Assembly: GCA_021232515.1 (NCBI GenBank)
Contig: JAJPOQ010000019.1
Coordinates: forward strand, 1 to 38,853
Direction of reading: 5' to 3'
Length of the DNA stretch: 38,853 bases
Source of the DNA: Lentisphaeraceae bacterium
Lineage (GTDB): Bacteria > Verrucomicrobiota > Lentisphaeria > Lentisphaerales > Lentisphaeraceae
The translations under genes were made by a program, and so were the position numbers. Below, piece after piece: positions 8,501 through 14,903 of the stretch. How positions within the stretch are numbered: position 1 is the stretch's first letter; every line of letters begins with the position of its first letter. The notes beneath the pieces were generated by a model. That model saw nothing but the letters and a program-made list of their open reading frames with translations. It ran no database searches and was not told where the DNA came from.

Positions 8501-9222
8501 CTTTCAATAGAAAAGTAAGGCAGCTTAAAGATAAACCTGAAGAAAACCTTCAAGAAATAGCTTCCAAATTAAAAAAACCTAAGCAATTAAATTTACTTAA
8601 ACTACTCAACTTTAAGCATAAGCAAAAAATATTACCTTATGAACAGCCCCTCTTTGAGGTTGATTATAAGAATATTGACAGTGCCCCAGGAAATCTCTAC
8701 TTTTCATCAATAAAGCTAGATAACACTTACCTAAGCACTAAGGCAAGTTACTACTACGATTGGGAACCCAAGAAAGGTGGAAGAAGTTGGTACCTTACTT
8801 CACCATTTTATAAAAATTTTCCAGTTGAGCCGGGAAGCTACGAAGTTGACTTTTGTCTCAACGACTTTCATGATGAATATGTCGGTAAATCTAAAATCGA
8901 AATTTACCTGCCAGAAAATGAAAAAGAGGCGCTTGAGAGTATTCAAAGTTCAAATATAAAGAAGTACCTCAGTCGGTATTCATCCATATTTTGGGCCAAA
9001 CAAAAATTGACCGATCAAATTATTTTATTTATTAAAACTTACCCAGAGAGTGCCTTTTTAGATATTCTTAAAGAAAAAATGATCATCGATTGGTACAGAA
9101 CCCATACCTATTATAAACACCGATCAAATGAAAACTTTTTCAAAATTTTGGATCTTTTGGATAAAGAACTATCTCTTAAGTTTAAAGAACTACTCAGGAA
9201 CGCTCCATATGAAAATTTATAA
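5596..9222 (+). CDS. Large secreted protein of five tandem beta/alpha modules, unknown function
   Basis: 1208 residues. A signal peptide covers about 1-20 (SLFA-DT). After a short helical N-terminal segment (about 22-86) I count five repeats of about 210-230 residues, near 88-320, 330-550, 555-775, 780-995 and 1000-1200. Each begins with a beta-rich, Ig-like part ending in a G-x-Y/H-x-(V/I) strand: PGKHQVEF, KGDYEIEV, PGKYKLQF, EGRYSIKA and PGSYEVDF. A helical part follows, with a motif like FVKEFPKSRY (240-249) or FLKKYPNDFY (917-926) that resembles tetratricopeptide-like helices. No catalytic motif is seen. GGGAG stands 7 nt before the ATG. It precedes a small lipoprotein gene. A periplasmic or surface scaffold is plausible; I do not recognise the family. 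Confidence 0.85.
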   Translation: MRILKGLIYILMISTISLFADTQDDIIKDLKEGNFRERKAAYKAALTLSYEELSNLVNRLLKYEDPELRLTGKKLSTQLGELKKNLVLDLPPHIKFEFENKKYPFDDLRFKLIYPMDDEKYKPEDIALTQIKVGDKTITGQQLDQFKFYSRNSSSEKSGRWSMYYACNTIIPELPGKHQVEFIFAGPEGKWKKSFTFERKKPREEEAFKAILELGIQGYLRGNFYKFNDADKSLDKVTTFVKEFPKSRYTSKLRYNFADSIDDYIAKSNDNKDLVERYCKVINKIGNTKLIQSLSSSKKYELKRDQLNNERIQRINYLEGLIEINALEADKDVYTLTFPKAIKPFEAEVFAVKVNSSDYKHRDLSIYKVLVNGKELYFNDIKPRVVSLSREEFMFYFDESALPSEKGDYEIEVFLFQRDNIINFPKAKYKVIRSEEDEPALITYEKLIQTSPLDINSKKVSVTVDFEPYVHFVEKYSKSYLTNAIDKKVQNLVLQLFEVRLTFTKSQQINMAKLIKSNMSNEVLKSFRYNRSRSEEYQESMKFWRKELIRKFAIEVTSKDSIKVSVDKRDLLPHENLEVFFDWTDSNYRSKEFVLLRLIVDGEERTGHSRSSSSTSNDYKKVKYKNLQFTKPGKYKLQFTYAIGKKIYSFKPVELDISIKKENKKAYGELPVKAYHKFFDTVYNRSFTFENDELHKFVIENPLSTYSYRVAEKLADYPRRDSNNEKEKLTDNDRRIIVDILNNTSAVTALRSLNYNEDFKNKERRNFWLKELKVKEEIAPKNLVCVFPKKISPFTPINLFVEDIDDLKKKITLSKVKIGKTEILFSGKRSRQTFYWKNTKWQDFTEGRYSIKAYIETPQGYRIINAGELELKSATKNKEAYEAFTKNGLAAKFIAVDYANFHKIFSDTQFTAKLREFLKKYPNDFYATKVAESLSEFLTNYYISKLTGEQLIQYVELLNTASPALALSTFNRKVRQLKDKPEENLQEIASKLKKPKQLNLLKLLNFKHKQKILPYEQPLFEVDYKNIDSAPGNLYFSSIKLDNTYLSTKASYYYDWEPKKGGRSWYLTSPFYKNFPVEPGSYEVDFCLNDFHDEYVGKSKIEIYLPENEKEALESIQSSNIKKYLSRYSSIFWAKQKLTDQIILFIKTYPESAFLDILKEKMIIDWYRTHTYYKHRSNENFFKILDLLDKELSLKFKELLRNAPYENL

Positions 9223-9238
9223 CCACAAGGAATCATTG

Positions 9239-9586
9239 ATGAAAGCTTCTTTACTTTTCCTTTTACTTCTCTTTTTCGGCTGTAACTCGGCGCCATCTGA
9301 AAAAGCAATTAAAGTACAAAACATGTCCATTATAAAAAATATTGGTAAGCAGATCCCAAGTTGCAATCCATTCTTGAAGAGTGATTCAAAAGAAATGCCG
9401 ACACCAGAAGCAATTAAAGCTAAGTTTAAGAATGATAAAGAAGCCACAAGACTACTAGAAGATGCCCTCTTTTCATTCAAAGGAGGCGAACCTATCGAAG
9501 CCTACGCGAGTCAGAGTATTCGCCTAATCATCTTTAAAGGTGCAGGTCTCTACCTTCGAGGCGATGGCGCTGTTCATAAGCTTTAG
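9239..9586 (+). CDS. Small predicted lipoprotein, unknown function
   Basis: 115 residues. A short hydrophobic leader ends in LFFGC, a lipobox with the modified cysteine near residue 15. I chose the ATG at 9239 because AAGGAATC lies just upstream and the signal peptide then starts directly with MKAS. An in-frame ATG at 9209 would add ten residues and overlap the previous gene. The mature part is about 100 residues and highly charged, ending in a short 'GAGLYLRGDGAVHKL' segment. No domain is recognised. It begins 16 nt after the 1208-aa protein, so it is probably in the same transcript. Confidence 0.75.
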   Translation: MKASLLFLLLLFFGCNSAPSEKAIKVQNMSIIKNIGKQIPSCNPFLKSDSKEMPTPEAIKAKFKNDKEATRLLEDALFSFKGGEPIEAYASQSIRLIIFKGAGLYLRGDGAVHKL

Positions 9587-9590
9587 ACAA

Positions 9591-9622
9591 AAAAAGCCGA
9601 TCATTTTCATGATCGGCTTTTT
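9591..9622. terminator. Bidirectional rho-independent terminator
   Basis: A perfect 14-bp stem AAAAAGCCGATCAT / ATGATCGGCTTTTT with a TTTC loop. It has A and T runs on both sides, so it can end both the plus-strand lipoprotein transcript and the minus-strand oxidoreductase transcript (stop at 9641). Confidence 0.93.
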
Positions 9623-9640
9623 ACTAAACTTATAGTCTAA

Positions 9641-10930
9641 TTAGAATGGTTTATTTTTACCCGGCATAGGAATAGTATAGCGACCATTTTTATTAGGAAG
9701 TGTTGGTGGGTTAGCATCCCAAGCATAAGTCTCAGGAGAAAGCTTCAGCTCTGAATTGAGAGCTTGCTCCCAAGTGATTTCTTTACCGTAGTATGTTGCC
9801 ATACGACCGAGGATAGCTGTCATCGTTGAGTATGCGCCATACTCACCTTCATTGTAAATTTCGCCTTTGTCTAGAGAGTTAATAAGGTCTACCCATTCGT
9901 GTTGGTGGCCATTAACTTTCTTACCTCTAAAACGCCAAGATCTTTTACCGCCAACTGTGATGCTGTGACGACCAAAGTTACAGGTACCTTTAGTACCGTA
10001 AGCTATTTCAGAAACTTTGTTATCGCAGTTAGGAATGTGACGTGCTTGACTGAACATTTTTGAACCATCAGCATATTCATAAGTTACCGCAAAGTGGTCA
10101 TAGATCTCACCATTGTCGATACCGTTACGAACTTGACGTCCACCCATACCTGAAGCCTTAACTGGAAAACCATTTTTCATCCAGTTGATAACGTCAAGAT
10201 TGTGAATGTGCTGTTCTACGATGTGATCACCACAAAGCCAGTTAAAGTAGTACCAGTTTCTCATTTGGTACTCCATCTCAGACTGGCCGTCTTGACGAGG
10301 ACGAGTCCAAACACCACCAGAGTTCCACCAAACTTCTGCATATTGGAAGTCACCGATAGCACCATCTTGACACTGAGCTACTGACTCATTGTAGTCGAAC
10401 TGGTGACGTCTTTGTAAACCAACTGCAAGCATAGTGCTGTTTGATTTTGCTTTAGCTGCAGACTCTATAACTGAACGAACGCCAGGACCGTCAACAGCAA
10501 CTGGCTTCTCCATGAAAACATGTTTCTTTTTATTTACAGCGTACTCTAGGTGAATAGGACGGAAGTGAGGAGGAGTTGCAAGGATAACAAGATCACAATC
10601 AGTGTCGATTGCTTTTTTGTAAGCGTCAAAGCCAGAAAAACGACGAGACTCAGGAACGTCTACTCTATCGCCATGAACTTTAGTTACTTTCGCAAGGCTA
10701 CTTTCTACTTTGTCACCGAAAGCATCGGCCATAGCTACAAGCTTAATACCTTTTCTAACATTCATTGCCTGAACGATAGCACCTGAACCACGACCACCAC
10801 AGCCTACTAAAGCAATCTTTATTTCAGTATCGTTTGCAGTTGGTTTTGAAACAGAAAAAGCATTTATTGAGCTTAAAGCGCCAGCGGCTGCACTTGCTTT
10901 AACAAAAGCTCTACGATTGAATGCGTCCAT
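9641..10930 (-). CDS. Tat-exported Gfo/Idh/MocA family oxidoreductase
   Basis: 429 residues from the chosen ATG at 10930, supported by AGGAG eight nt upstream. A frame-extended start 13 codons earlier would put extra residues before the signal. The N-terminus is a twin-arginine signal (NRRAFVK, then an alanine-rich core). A nucleotide-binding motif GCGGRG follows, then the family EKPVAVD signature and a C-terminal alpha/beta substrate domain. Family members oxidise or rearrange sugars and cyclitols with NAD(P). Tat export fits a folded, cofactor-loaded enzyme. Many paralogues of this exported type occur in planctomycetes and Lentisphaerae, and the substrate is unknown. It stands alone between opposing genes. 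Confidence 0.9.
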   Translation of the reverse strand: MDAFNRRAFVKASAAAGALSSINAFSVSKPTANDTEIKIALVGCGGRGSGAIVQAMNVRKGIKLVAMADAFGDKVESSLAKVTKVHGDRVDVPESRRFSGFDAYKKAIDTDCDLVILATPPHFRPIHLEYAVNKKKHVFMEKPVAVDGPGVRSVIESAAKAKSNSTMLAVGLQRRHQFDYNESVAQCQDGAIGDFQYAEVWWNSGGVWTRPRQDGQSEMEYQMRNWYYFNWLCGDHIVEQHIHNLDVINWMKNGFPVKASGMGGRQVRNGIDNGEIYDHFAVTYEYADGSKMFSQARHIPNCDNKVSEIAYGTKGTCNFGRHSITVGGKRSWRFRGKKVNGHQHEWVDLINSLDKGEIYNEGEYGAYSTMTAILGRMATYYGKEITWEQALNSELKLSPETYAWDANPPTLPNKNGRYTIPMPGKNKPF

Positions 10931-11227
10931 ACATTTAACTCCTACTATAGATGTAATTGTAAATTCCAAGCCTGATTAACAGGTGGTTTATTCTTAATTC
11001 GCAATCAAAAATGAAATCTCGCAGAGAAATATAAAAAAAGTTAAATAATTTTTTATTCTCATACTTTTAGGCTCTGACATTCTCAAAAACAAAAGAATTA
11101 ATGTTAAGGCAGATTATATTCTTCAAGCCTTTAATGGGAGAGCTTTTTACCATGATGGCAGTATATAAGAGATGGCAAACTGTCGGTTTAAAGAATCTCG
11201 AAAAAAAAGCTTTAAAAAGGGAATATA
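10931..11227. other. Divergent intergenic region, no gene
   Basis: 297 bases between the minus-strand oxidoreductase and the plus-strand SRPBCC gene. It is AT-rich and should hold both promoters. On the minus side TTGCGA and TGTTAA with 17 nt between are a weak candidate. On the plus side AAAAAGGG before the ATG at 11228 is a plausible ribosome site. A 62-codon frame at 11101-11289 overlaps the next gene by 62 bases and is not credible. Confidence 0.5.
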
Positions 11228-11725
11228 ATGAAGCGACTTTTAATTATTTTATTAATCGTATTTTGCACAGGGGTAAATGTGGCAGCTGAAGAAATAAAAT
11301 TTGAACAAACAATCTTTATTAAGTCCAGTGCGTCCAAAGTTTGGGATGCGTTAACTCAAGCTAGAATTGTAGAAAAGTATTTTCTCTGCCCACTGAAAAC
11401 CATTGGTACTAAAAAAGGCGATAAGCTTATCTATGGAAACAAAGAGTTTGATCTTATCAAAGGTAAAATAATGGTCTTTGAGAAAGACAAAGAGTTTACC
11501 CACAGCTTTCAGTTTCTTCCTCCCGGACATGACAACACCGAAAGTGATGAAGAAACAATTGTCAGTTACACTTTACAGCAGGATGAAAATTTGACTGTAC
11601 TTACTCTAACTCACAAAGGTTTCAAAGAGAAGAATCAAACCTACCACAATGTCACAGGTGGTTGGCCGTACATTTTAAGTAATCTAAAAACTTACCTTGA
11701 AACAGGTAAAACTTTGAACGAATAA
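11228..11725 (+). CDS. Exported SRPBCC / AHSA1-like protein
   Basis: 165 residues. A signal peptide (about 1-20, ending NVAA-EE) precedes one START-like SRPBCC domain of the AHSA1 kind. Signs are FIKSSASKVWDALTQ near the start (where the domain's first strand and helix lie), E-x4-F-T-H-S-F in the middle, and a C-terminal GGWPYILSNLKTYLETG helix. The fold forms a deep hydrophobic pocket for ligands. Its homologues are mostly cytoplasmic, so the signal peptide is unusual. It leads a run of small genes on the same strand, 25 nt before the YbjQ-like gene. The ligand is unknown. Confidence 0.82.
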   Translation: MKRLLIILLIVFCTGVNVAAEEIKFEQTIFIKSSASKVWDALTQARIVEKYFLCPLKTIGTKKGDKLIYGNKEFDLIKGKIMVFEKDKEFTHSFQFLPPGHDNTESDEETIVSYTLQQDENLTVLTLTHKGFKEKNQTYHNVTGGWPYILSNLKTYLETGKTLNE

Positions 11726-11750
11726 GCTTTACAAAAAATTAGGGATAAAA

Positions 11751-12065
11751 ATGTTAATAGTGAGTACACCAGAGATACCAGGTAAAGAAATCTGCGAAAC
11801 TCTCGGCCTAGTCAGCGGAAATATGGTCAAGTCTAAGCACGTTGGTCGAGATATAATGGCAGGCCTCAAGACTCTTATAGGCGGAGAAATCGCCGGTTAT
11901 ACTGAGATGCTTACTGAAGCTAGAGAAGAAGCTCAAAAGCGCATGATCCAAGAAGCGAAATCTCTCGGAGGCGACGCCATCGTAAACGTCAGATTCACAA
12001 CAAGTGCCATCGCTCAAGGTATGTCAGAGCTTTTGGCTTATGGAACAGCTGTAAAACTACAATAA
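11751..12065 (+). CDS. YbjQ / UPF0145 family protein
   Basis: 104 residues, the typical size. It matches the family along its whole length: 'STPEIPGKEI' at the start, GLVSGNMVKSKHVGRDI, a helix with EMLTEAREEAQKRM, and GGDAIVNVRFTTSAI. YbjQ proteins are small cytoplasmic proteins thought to form pentamers. A metal-binding role has been suggested from the fold but no reaction is established. The gene lies between an exported SRPBCC protein and a small secreted protein on the same strand (25 and 13 nt gaps), suggesting a common transcript. Confidence 0.9.
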   Translation: MLIVSTPEIPGKEICETLGLVSGNMVKSKHVGRDIMAGLKTLIGGEIAGYTEMLTEAREEAQKRMIQEAKSLGGDAIVNVRFTTSAIAQGMSELLAYGTAVKLQ

Positions 12066-12078
12066 AAAGGAATTCATT

Positions 12079-12474
12079 ATGAAAAAGATTCTACTCATCT
12101 TATTTCTCTTCACATTATCTATGGCCGCTGAAACCCCAAAAGAAGGACTTTCAGCAATTTTAAAATCTTACCAAGATAAAGAAATCGAAACTCTTGTAAA
12201 AGAAAGATACACGGAAGTGTACAAAGCTAAGAATGAACAGGACTTGAAGAAAATTGTCACATTTCTCTCAGAGTTAGCAAATGACGAAAAGTTCATGAAA
12301 GAGTTTAGCAGCTTTTTTGAGGAGTTACTTAAAACAGAGCCCAAGCTAAGTAAACAAGATCCTGAATATATTCGCGAAACCGAAACTGGTGACATTGCTA
12401 AGTTTAAAGCTAAATCAGGTAGAACATATCGACTCTATAAAATGAAAAGCGGCAAATGGGGCTTCCACCTTTAG
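12079..12474 (+). CDS. Small secreted protein, unknown function
   Basis: 131 residues. A signal peptide covers about 1-17 (LSMAA-ET). The mature protein is charged and largely helical (roughly 25-95), with a C-terminal beta-like end TYRLYKMKSGKWGFHL. AAAAAGGAATTC precedes the ATG. No known domain is recognised. Position after the YbjQ gene, with a 13-nt gap, suggests co-transcription with the two upstream genes. Confidence 0.8.
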   Translation: MKKILLILFLFTLSMAAETPKEGLSAILKSYQDKEIETLVKERYTEVYKAKNEQDLKKIVTFLSELANDEKFMKEFSSFFEELLKTEPKLSKQDPEYIRETETGDIAKFKAKSGRTYRLYKMKSGKWGFHL

Positions 12475-12503
12475 TCTTAAGTCTCAATACTTGAAAAGGG
12501 CCG

Positions 12504-12539
12504 TTGGCCACGTACTTATGATCTACTGTTCGTGGCTAA
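12504..12539 (+). repeat. Inverted repeat after the small-gene cluster
   Basis: TTGGCCACG (12504-12512) and CGTGGCTAA (12531-12539) can pair over nine positions with one G-T pair and an 18-nt loop. There is no T run, so it is a poor rho-independent terminator. It could be a regulatory hairpin or chance. Confidence 0.3.
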
Positions 12540-12564
12540 ACTCTTAATCGAAGTCTTTTATCAT

Positions 12565-12657
12565 ATGAAAATCTTAATCATTCTCACTATCTTCCAACTT
12601 GCTGCTGGTGCCTACTTTATATACATGGGTAAAAACAAAGAAAATAAGAGTAAGTAA
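12565..12657 (+). CDS. Possible 30-residue membrane microprotein
   Basis: MKILIILTIFQLAAGAYFIY followed by MGKNKENKSK and a stop. It has one hydrophobic segment and a lysine-rich tail, the pattern of single-span microproteins. It fills the gap before the DUF1287 gene, 24 nt upstream of that gene. The Shine-Dalgarno match is weak, so expression is uncertain. The hydrophobic-then-basic architecture and same-strand position are the only support. Confidence 0.45.
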   Translation: MKILIILTIFQLAAGAYFIYMGKNKENKSK

Positions 12658-12681
12658 AACATTTATAGAAAGTTCGTTTAA

Positions 12682-13350
12682 ATGAGTAAATTGAAGAAGA
12701 AAATTGTTCTATATACTTTACTGGCCATAGCCTTATTCTCGTTCTTAACTATTCAATACTCAAGCTTCACTACTTCAGGCTTCGTCAACCAGTATAGCTT
12801 CTTACACTCCCCAACAAATAAGCTTCAAAACCAGTATCTAGACCTCGCTGAAGCCGCAGAAGAAAGAACTCACTTCGATATAACTTATGACGGTCGTTAT
12901 GAACAGATCTCCTACCCTATGGGAGATGTCGATTCCAAAATAGGTGTTTGTACAGATGTAGTCATTCGTTCCTATCGTAAACTTGGAATTGATCTTCAGG
13001 TTTTAGTCCACGAAGATATGAAAGAAAGCTTCATTTCCTACCCTAAAAGATGGCAACTTCTGAAACCTGACACAAACATCGATCATCGACGTGTTCCTAA
13101 CCTCATGACTTTCTTTAATCGTCAGAAATCTTCCTTGCCCATTACAGAAAACAAAAGTGACTACCTTCCCGGAAATATCGTTTGTTGGGACCTTGGCGGA
13201 GGCTTCACTCACATAGGTATAGTTTCAACCAAAACTGCCGATGACAAAACTCCACTTATTGTTCATAATATTGGTCTCGGCCCAAAGCTCGATGACATAT
13301 TATTCAAATATAAGATAATTGGCCATTATTCATTTAAACCAAAGAATTAA
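12682..13350 (+). CDS. DUF1287 domain protein, predicted papain-like (NlpC/P60-like) fold
   Basis: 222 residues. An N-terminal hydrophobic segment (about 8-26) is a signal anchor. The DUF1287 domain covers about 48-218. Key motifs are TYDGRYEQISYPMGDV, GVCTDVVIR with a candidate catalytic cysteine (C90), FTHIGIVS (H177) and IVHNIG (H195/N196). This gives a Cys-His-polar triad like that of NlpC/P60 peptidases. Members are often found near cell-wall or envelope genes, but no substrate is proven. The protein probably faces the periplasm. The gene ends 13 nt before the haemoglobin gene. Confidence 0.87.
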   Translation: MSKLKKKIVLYTLLAIALFSFLTIQYSSFTTSGFVNQYSFLHSPTNKLQNQYLDLAEAAEERTHFDITYDGRYEQISYPMGDVDSKIGVCTDVVIRSYRKLGIDLQVLVHEDMKESFISYPKRWQLLKPDTNIDHRRVPNLMTFFNRQKSSLPITENKSDYLPGNIVCWDLGGGFTHIGIVSTKTADDKTPLIVHNIGLGPKLDDILFKYKIIGHYSFKPKN

Positions 13351-13363
13351 TAAAGGGATTATT

Positions 13364-13735
13364 ATGAGTGACAAAACTCTATACGAACGACTTGGTGGTT
13401 ACGACGCTATCTCTATTTTTGCAAATGACCTACTACCAAGGTTACAAGCAGATTCACAACTTGGTCGCTTTTGGGAAAACAGAGGTGATGACGGTATCGC
13501 TAGGGAGAAGCAATTACTTATCAACTTTTTATGTAAGAACTCTGGTGGCCCTATGGTCTACACAGGTCGAGATATGAAAACTTCCCACAAAGGAATGAAG
13601 ATCAGTGAAAGTGACTGGGAATTATTCCTTGGACATGCTGGGAAAACTATTCAGAAACTGGAAATACCCGAACAAGAAACAAGCGAAATAGTCGCTTTCG
13701 TTCTCAGTTTAAAAAGTGACATAGTTGAAGCCTAA
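13364..13735 (+). CDS. Group 1 truncated haemoglobin
   Basis: 123 residues from the ATG at 13364, chosen because AAAGGG lies about 7 nt upstream and the family start LYERLGG follows at once; the frame-extended start 45 nt earlier overlaps DUF1287. Group-1 signatures are LYERLGGYDAI, GGPMVYTGRDMK and the proximal haem histidine in SHKGM (H75). By alignment from memory with M. tuberculosis trHbN, the distal B10 tyrosine is replaced by leucine (L24), so the oxygen-binding pocket may be more hydrophobic. Likely roles are binding oxygen or NO; none can be assigned. A two-helix membrane protein gene follows 12 nt later. Confidence 0.9.
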   Translation: MSDKTLYERLGGYDAISIFANDLLPRLQADSQLGRFWENRGDDGIAREKQLLINFLCKNSGGPMVYTGRDMKTSHKGMKISESDWELFLGHAGKTIQKLEIPEQETSEIVAFVLSLKSDIVEA

Positions 13736-13747
13736 GACAAGCAAACT

Positions 13748-13945
13748 ATGAAAATATTCTTAATAGTCGCTTTTCCTCTCGCCATAGCACTCACGGCTTT
13801 TGGTTGGTGGGGACTAAAGACAAAAGCAGGAAGAGAAAAGTTTGATGAGATGGATGGCATATACACCCTTTTCTCATACTACTCTGGTCTATTCCTGCTT
13901 ATCACACTTGTAGGCTATATCACCTACAGGAAGTTTATAAAGTAA
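13748..13945 (+). CDS. Small membrane protein with two transmembrane helices
   Basis: 65 residues. Two hydrophobic spans lie at about 2-22 and 42-60, joined by a charged loop (KTKAGREKFDEMDG) and ended by a basic tail. No family is recognised. It starts 12 nt after the haemoglobin stop on the same strand and ends 3 nt before the convergent coiled-coil gene. Co-transcription with the haemoglobin is likely. Confidence 0.7.
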   Translation: MKIFLIVAFPLAIALTAFGWWGLKTKAGREKFDEMDGIYTLFSYYSGLFLLITLVGYITYRKFIK

Positions 13946-13948
13946 AAA

Positions 13949-14761
13949 CTATTGATCTTCAAGAAGTGCTTTTAGGCGAGCTATCTCTTCATCTTTCTGC
14001 TTTAACTCTTCTTTTAAGCGAGCTATCTCTTCCTGATACTCGTCATCTAGTTGAGTTTTAACGTGAGTCGAGATCTCTTCAACTTGAGCAATGCTAGCCA
14101 ATTCTTTAGCCATAGCAACATCTGGCTTATTTGTCTCTTCAGTTAAGTCAGCAATAGGCTTAACTTCTTCAAGAGCTTCAGCTACTACTGGAGGAACTAC
14201 TTTAGGTGTTTCAGAAAGTGATACTTCTAAAGTTTCAACAACTTCTTCAGCCCCCTCTTCGCTTGAATCAGTCTTCAGAGACTCCTCTAAAGCTAAGCGC
14301 TCTTTCTCTAAAGCAACTTCTTTCTTCTTCTGAATTTTTGTCTTAATTCGCTCAACAGTCTTTACCGGAACACCTGTTCTTTCAGCAACTTCTTCAGAAA
14401 CGGCCTCTTCACCATTGTTATCTAAGTCTTCAACAACCAGTTTTTCATTTGTATAAAACTTAAAGCCTGTCTTGCGAGCGACTTGAGTCAAGAGAGTGCT
14501 ATCGCATTCAAGACGAGCCATAAACTCTTTCTTTTGCCAACGACGGCAGCTTGGTTGAGACATATAGGCAAAAAGAAGGTTCTTCTTCGCATTATTAATT
14601 GCTTTAGACGTCTGGCTGCAAGCTTCTTTAATCGAAACTGCAGCAGTCTCTAAGTCTGGTAGTCTTAAATCTACAGAAGAAGCGTCAAAGTCTTCGGAAC
14701 AAAGCTCAACTAATAATGGCGTTGAGTCTATAATAATCTCGGGGGCGATAACTTGGCTCAT
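13949..14761 (-). CDS. Acidic coiled-coil protein, unknown function
   Basis: 270 residues, no signal peptide, strongly acidic. Residues about 1-105 are a helical region with a Cys-containing SQPSCRRWQKKEFM segment. A short SEEVAERTGVPVKTVERIK stretch (about 121-139) resembles a helix-turn-helix. A Glu/Val/Pro-rich linker follows. The C-terminus (about 235-270) is a coiled coil with the heptad EEIARLK repeated about 17 residues apart; the DNA repeats too (near 13972-13990 and 14020-14035). It ends 3 nt from the convergent membrane-protein gene. A regulatory or structural role is possible; I do not recognise the family. Confidence 0.75.
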   Translation of the reverse strand: MSQVIAPEIIIDSTPLLVELCSEDFDASSVDLRLPDLETAAVSIKEACSQTSKAINNAKKNLLFAYMSQPSCRRWQKKEFMARLECDSTLLTQVARKTGFKFYTNEKLVVEDLDNNGEEAVSEEVAERTGVPVKTVERIKTKIQKKKEVALEKERLALEESLKTDSSEEGAEEVVETLEVSLSETPKVVPPVVAEALEEVKPIADLTEETNKPDVAMAKELASIAQVEEISTHVKTQLDDEYQEEIARLKEELKQKDEEIARLKALLEDQ

Positions 14762-14845
14762 ACTTTCCTATCTATTCTCATCCTTGAAGCCTCTACTATA
14801 AATCTGAATCATCGATCTATCGCCGGTAAAATCATTTATTTAAAC

Positions 14846-14880
14846 AAAAAAGGCCGCTCGACAAAATCGAGCGGCCTTTA
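14846..14880 (-). terminator. Rho-independent terminator of acnB
   Basis: A perfect 12-bp stem AAGGCCGCTCGA / TCGAGCGGCCTT around CAAAA. On the minus strand it is followed by a T run, 24 nt after the acnB stop codon. Confidence 0.93.
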
Positions 14881-14903
14881 AGACTTTCTCAAAGAGCTAA
14901 GAC

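Noticed and set aside
11101..11289. 62-codon plus-strand frame before the SRPBCC gene
   Set aside because: It overlaps that gene by 62 bases in another frame, has no ribosome site and no recognisable sequence.
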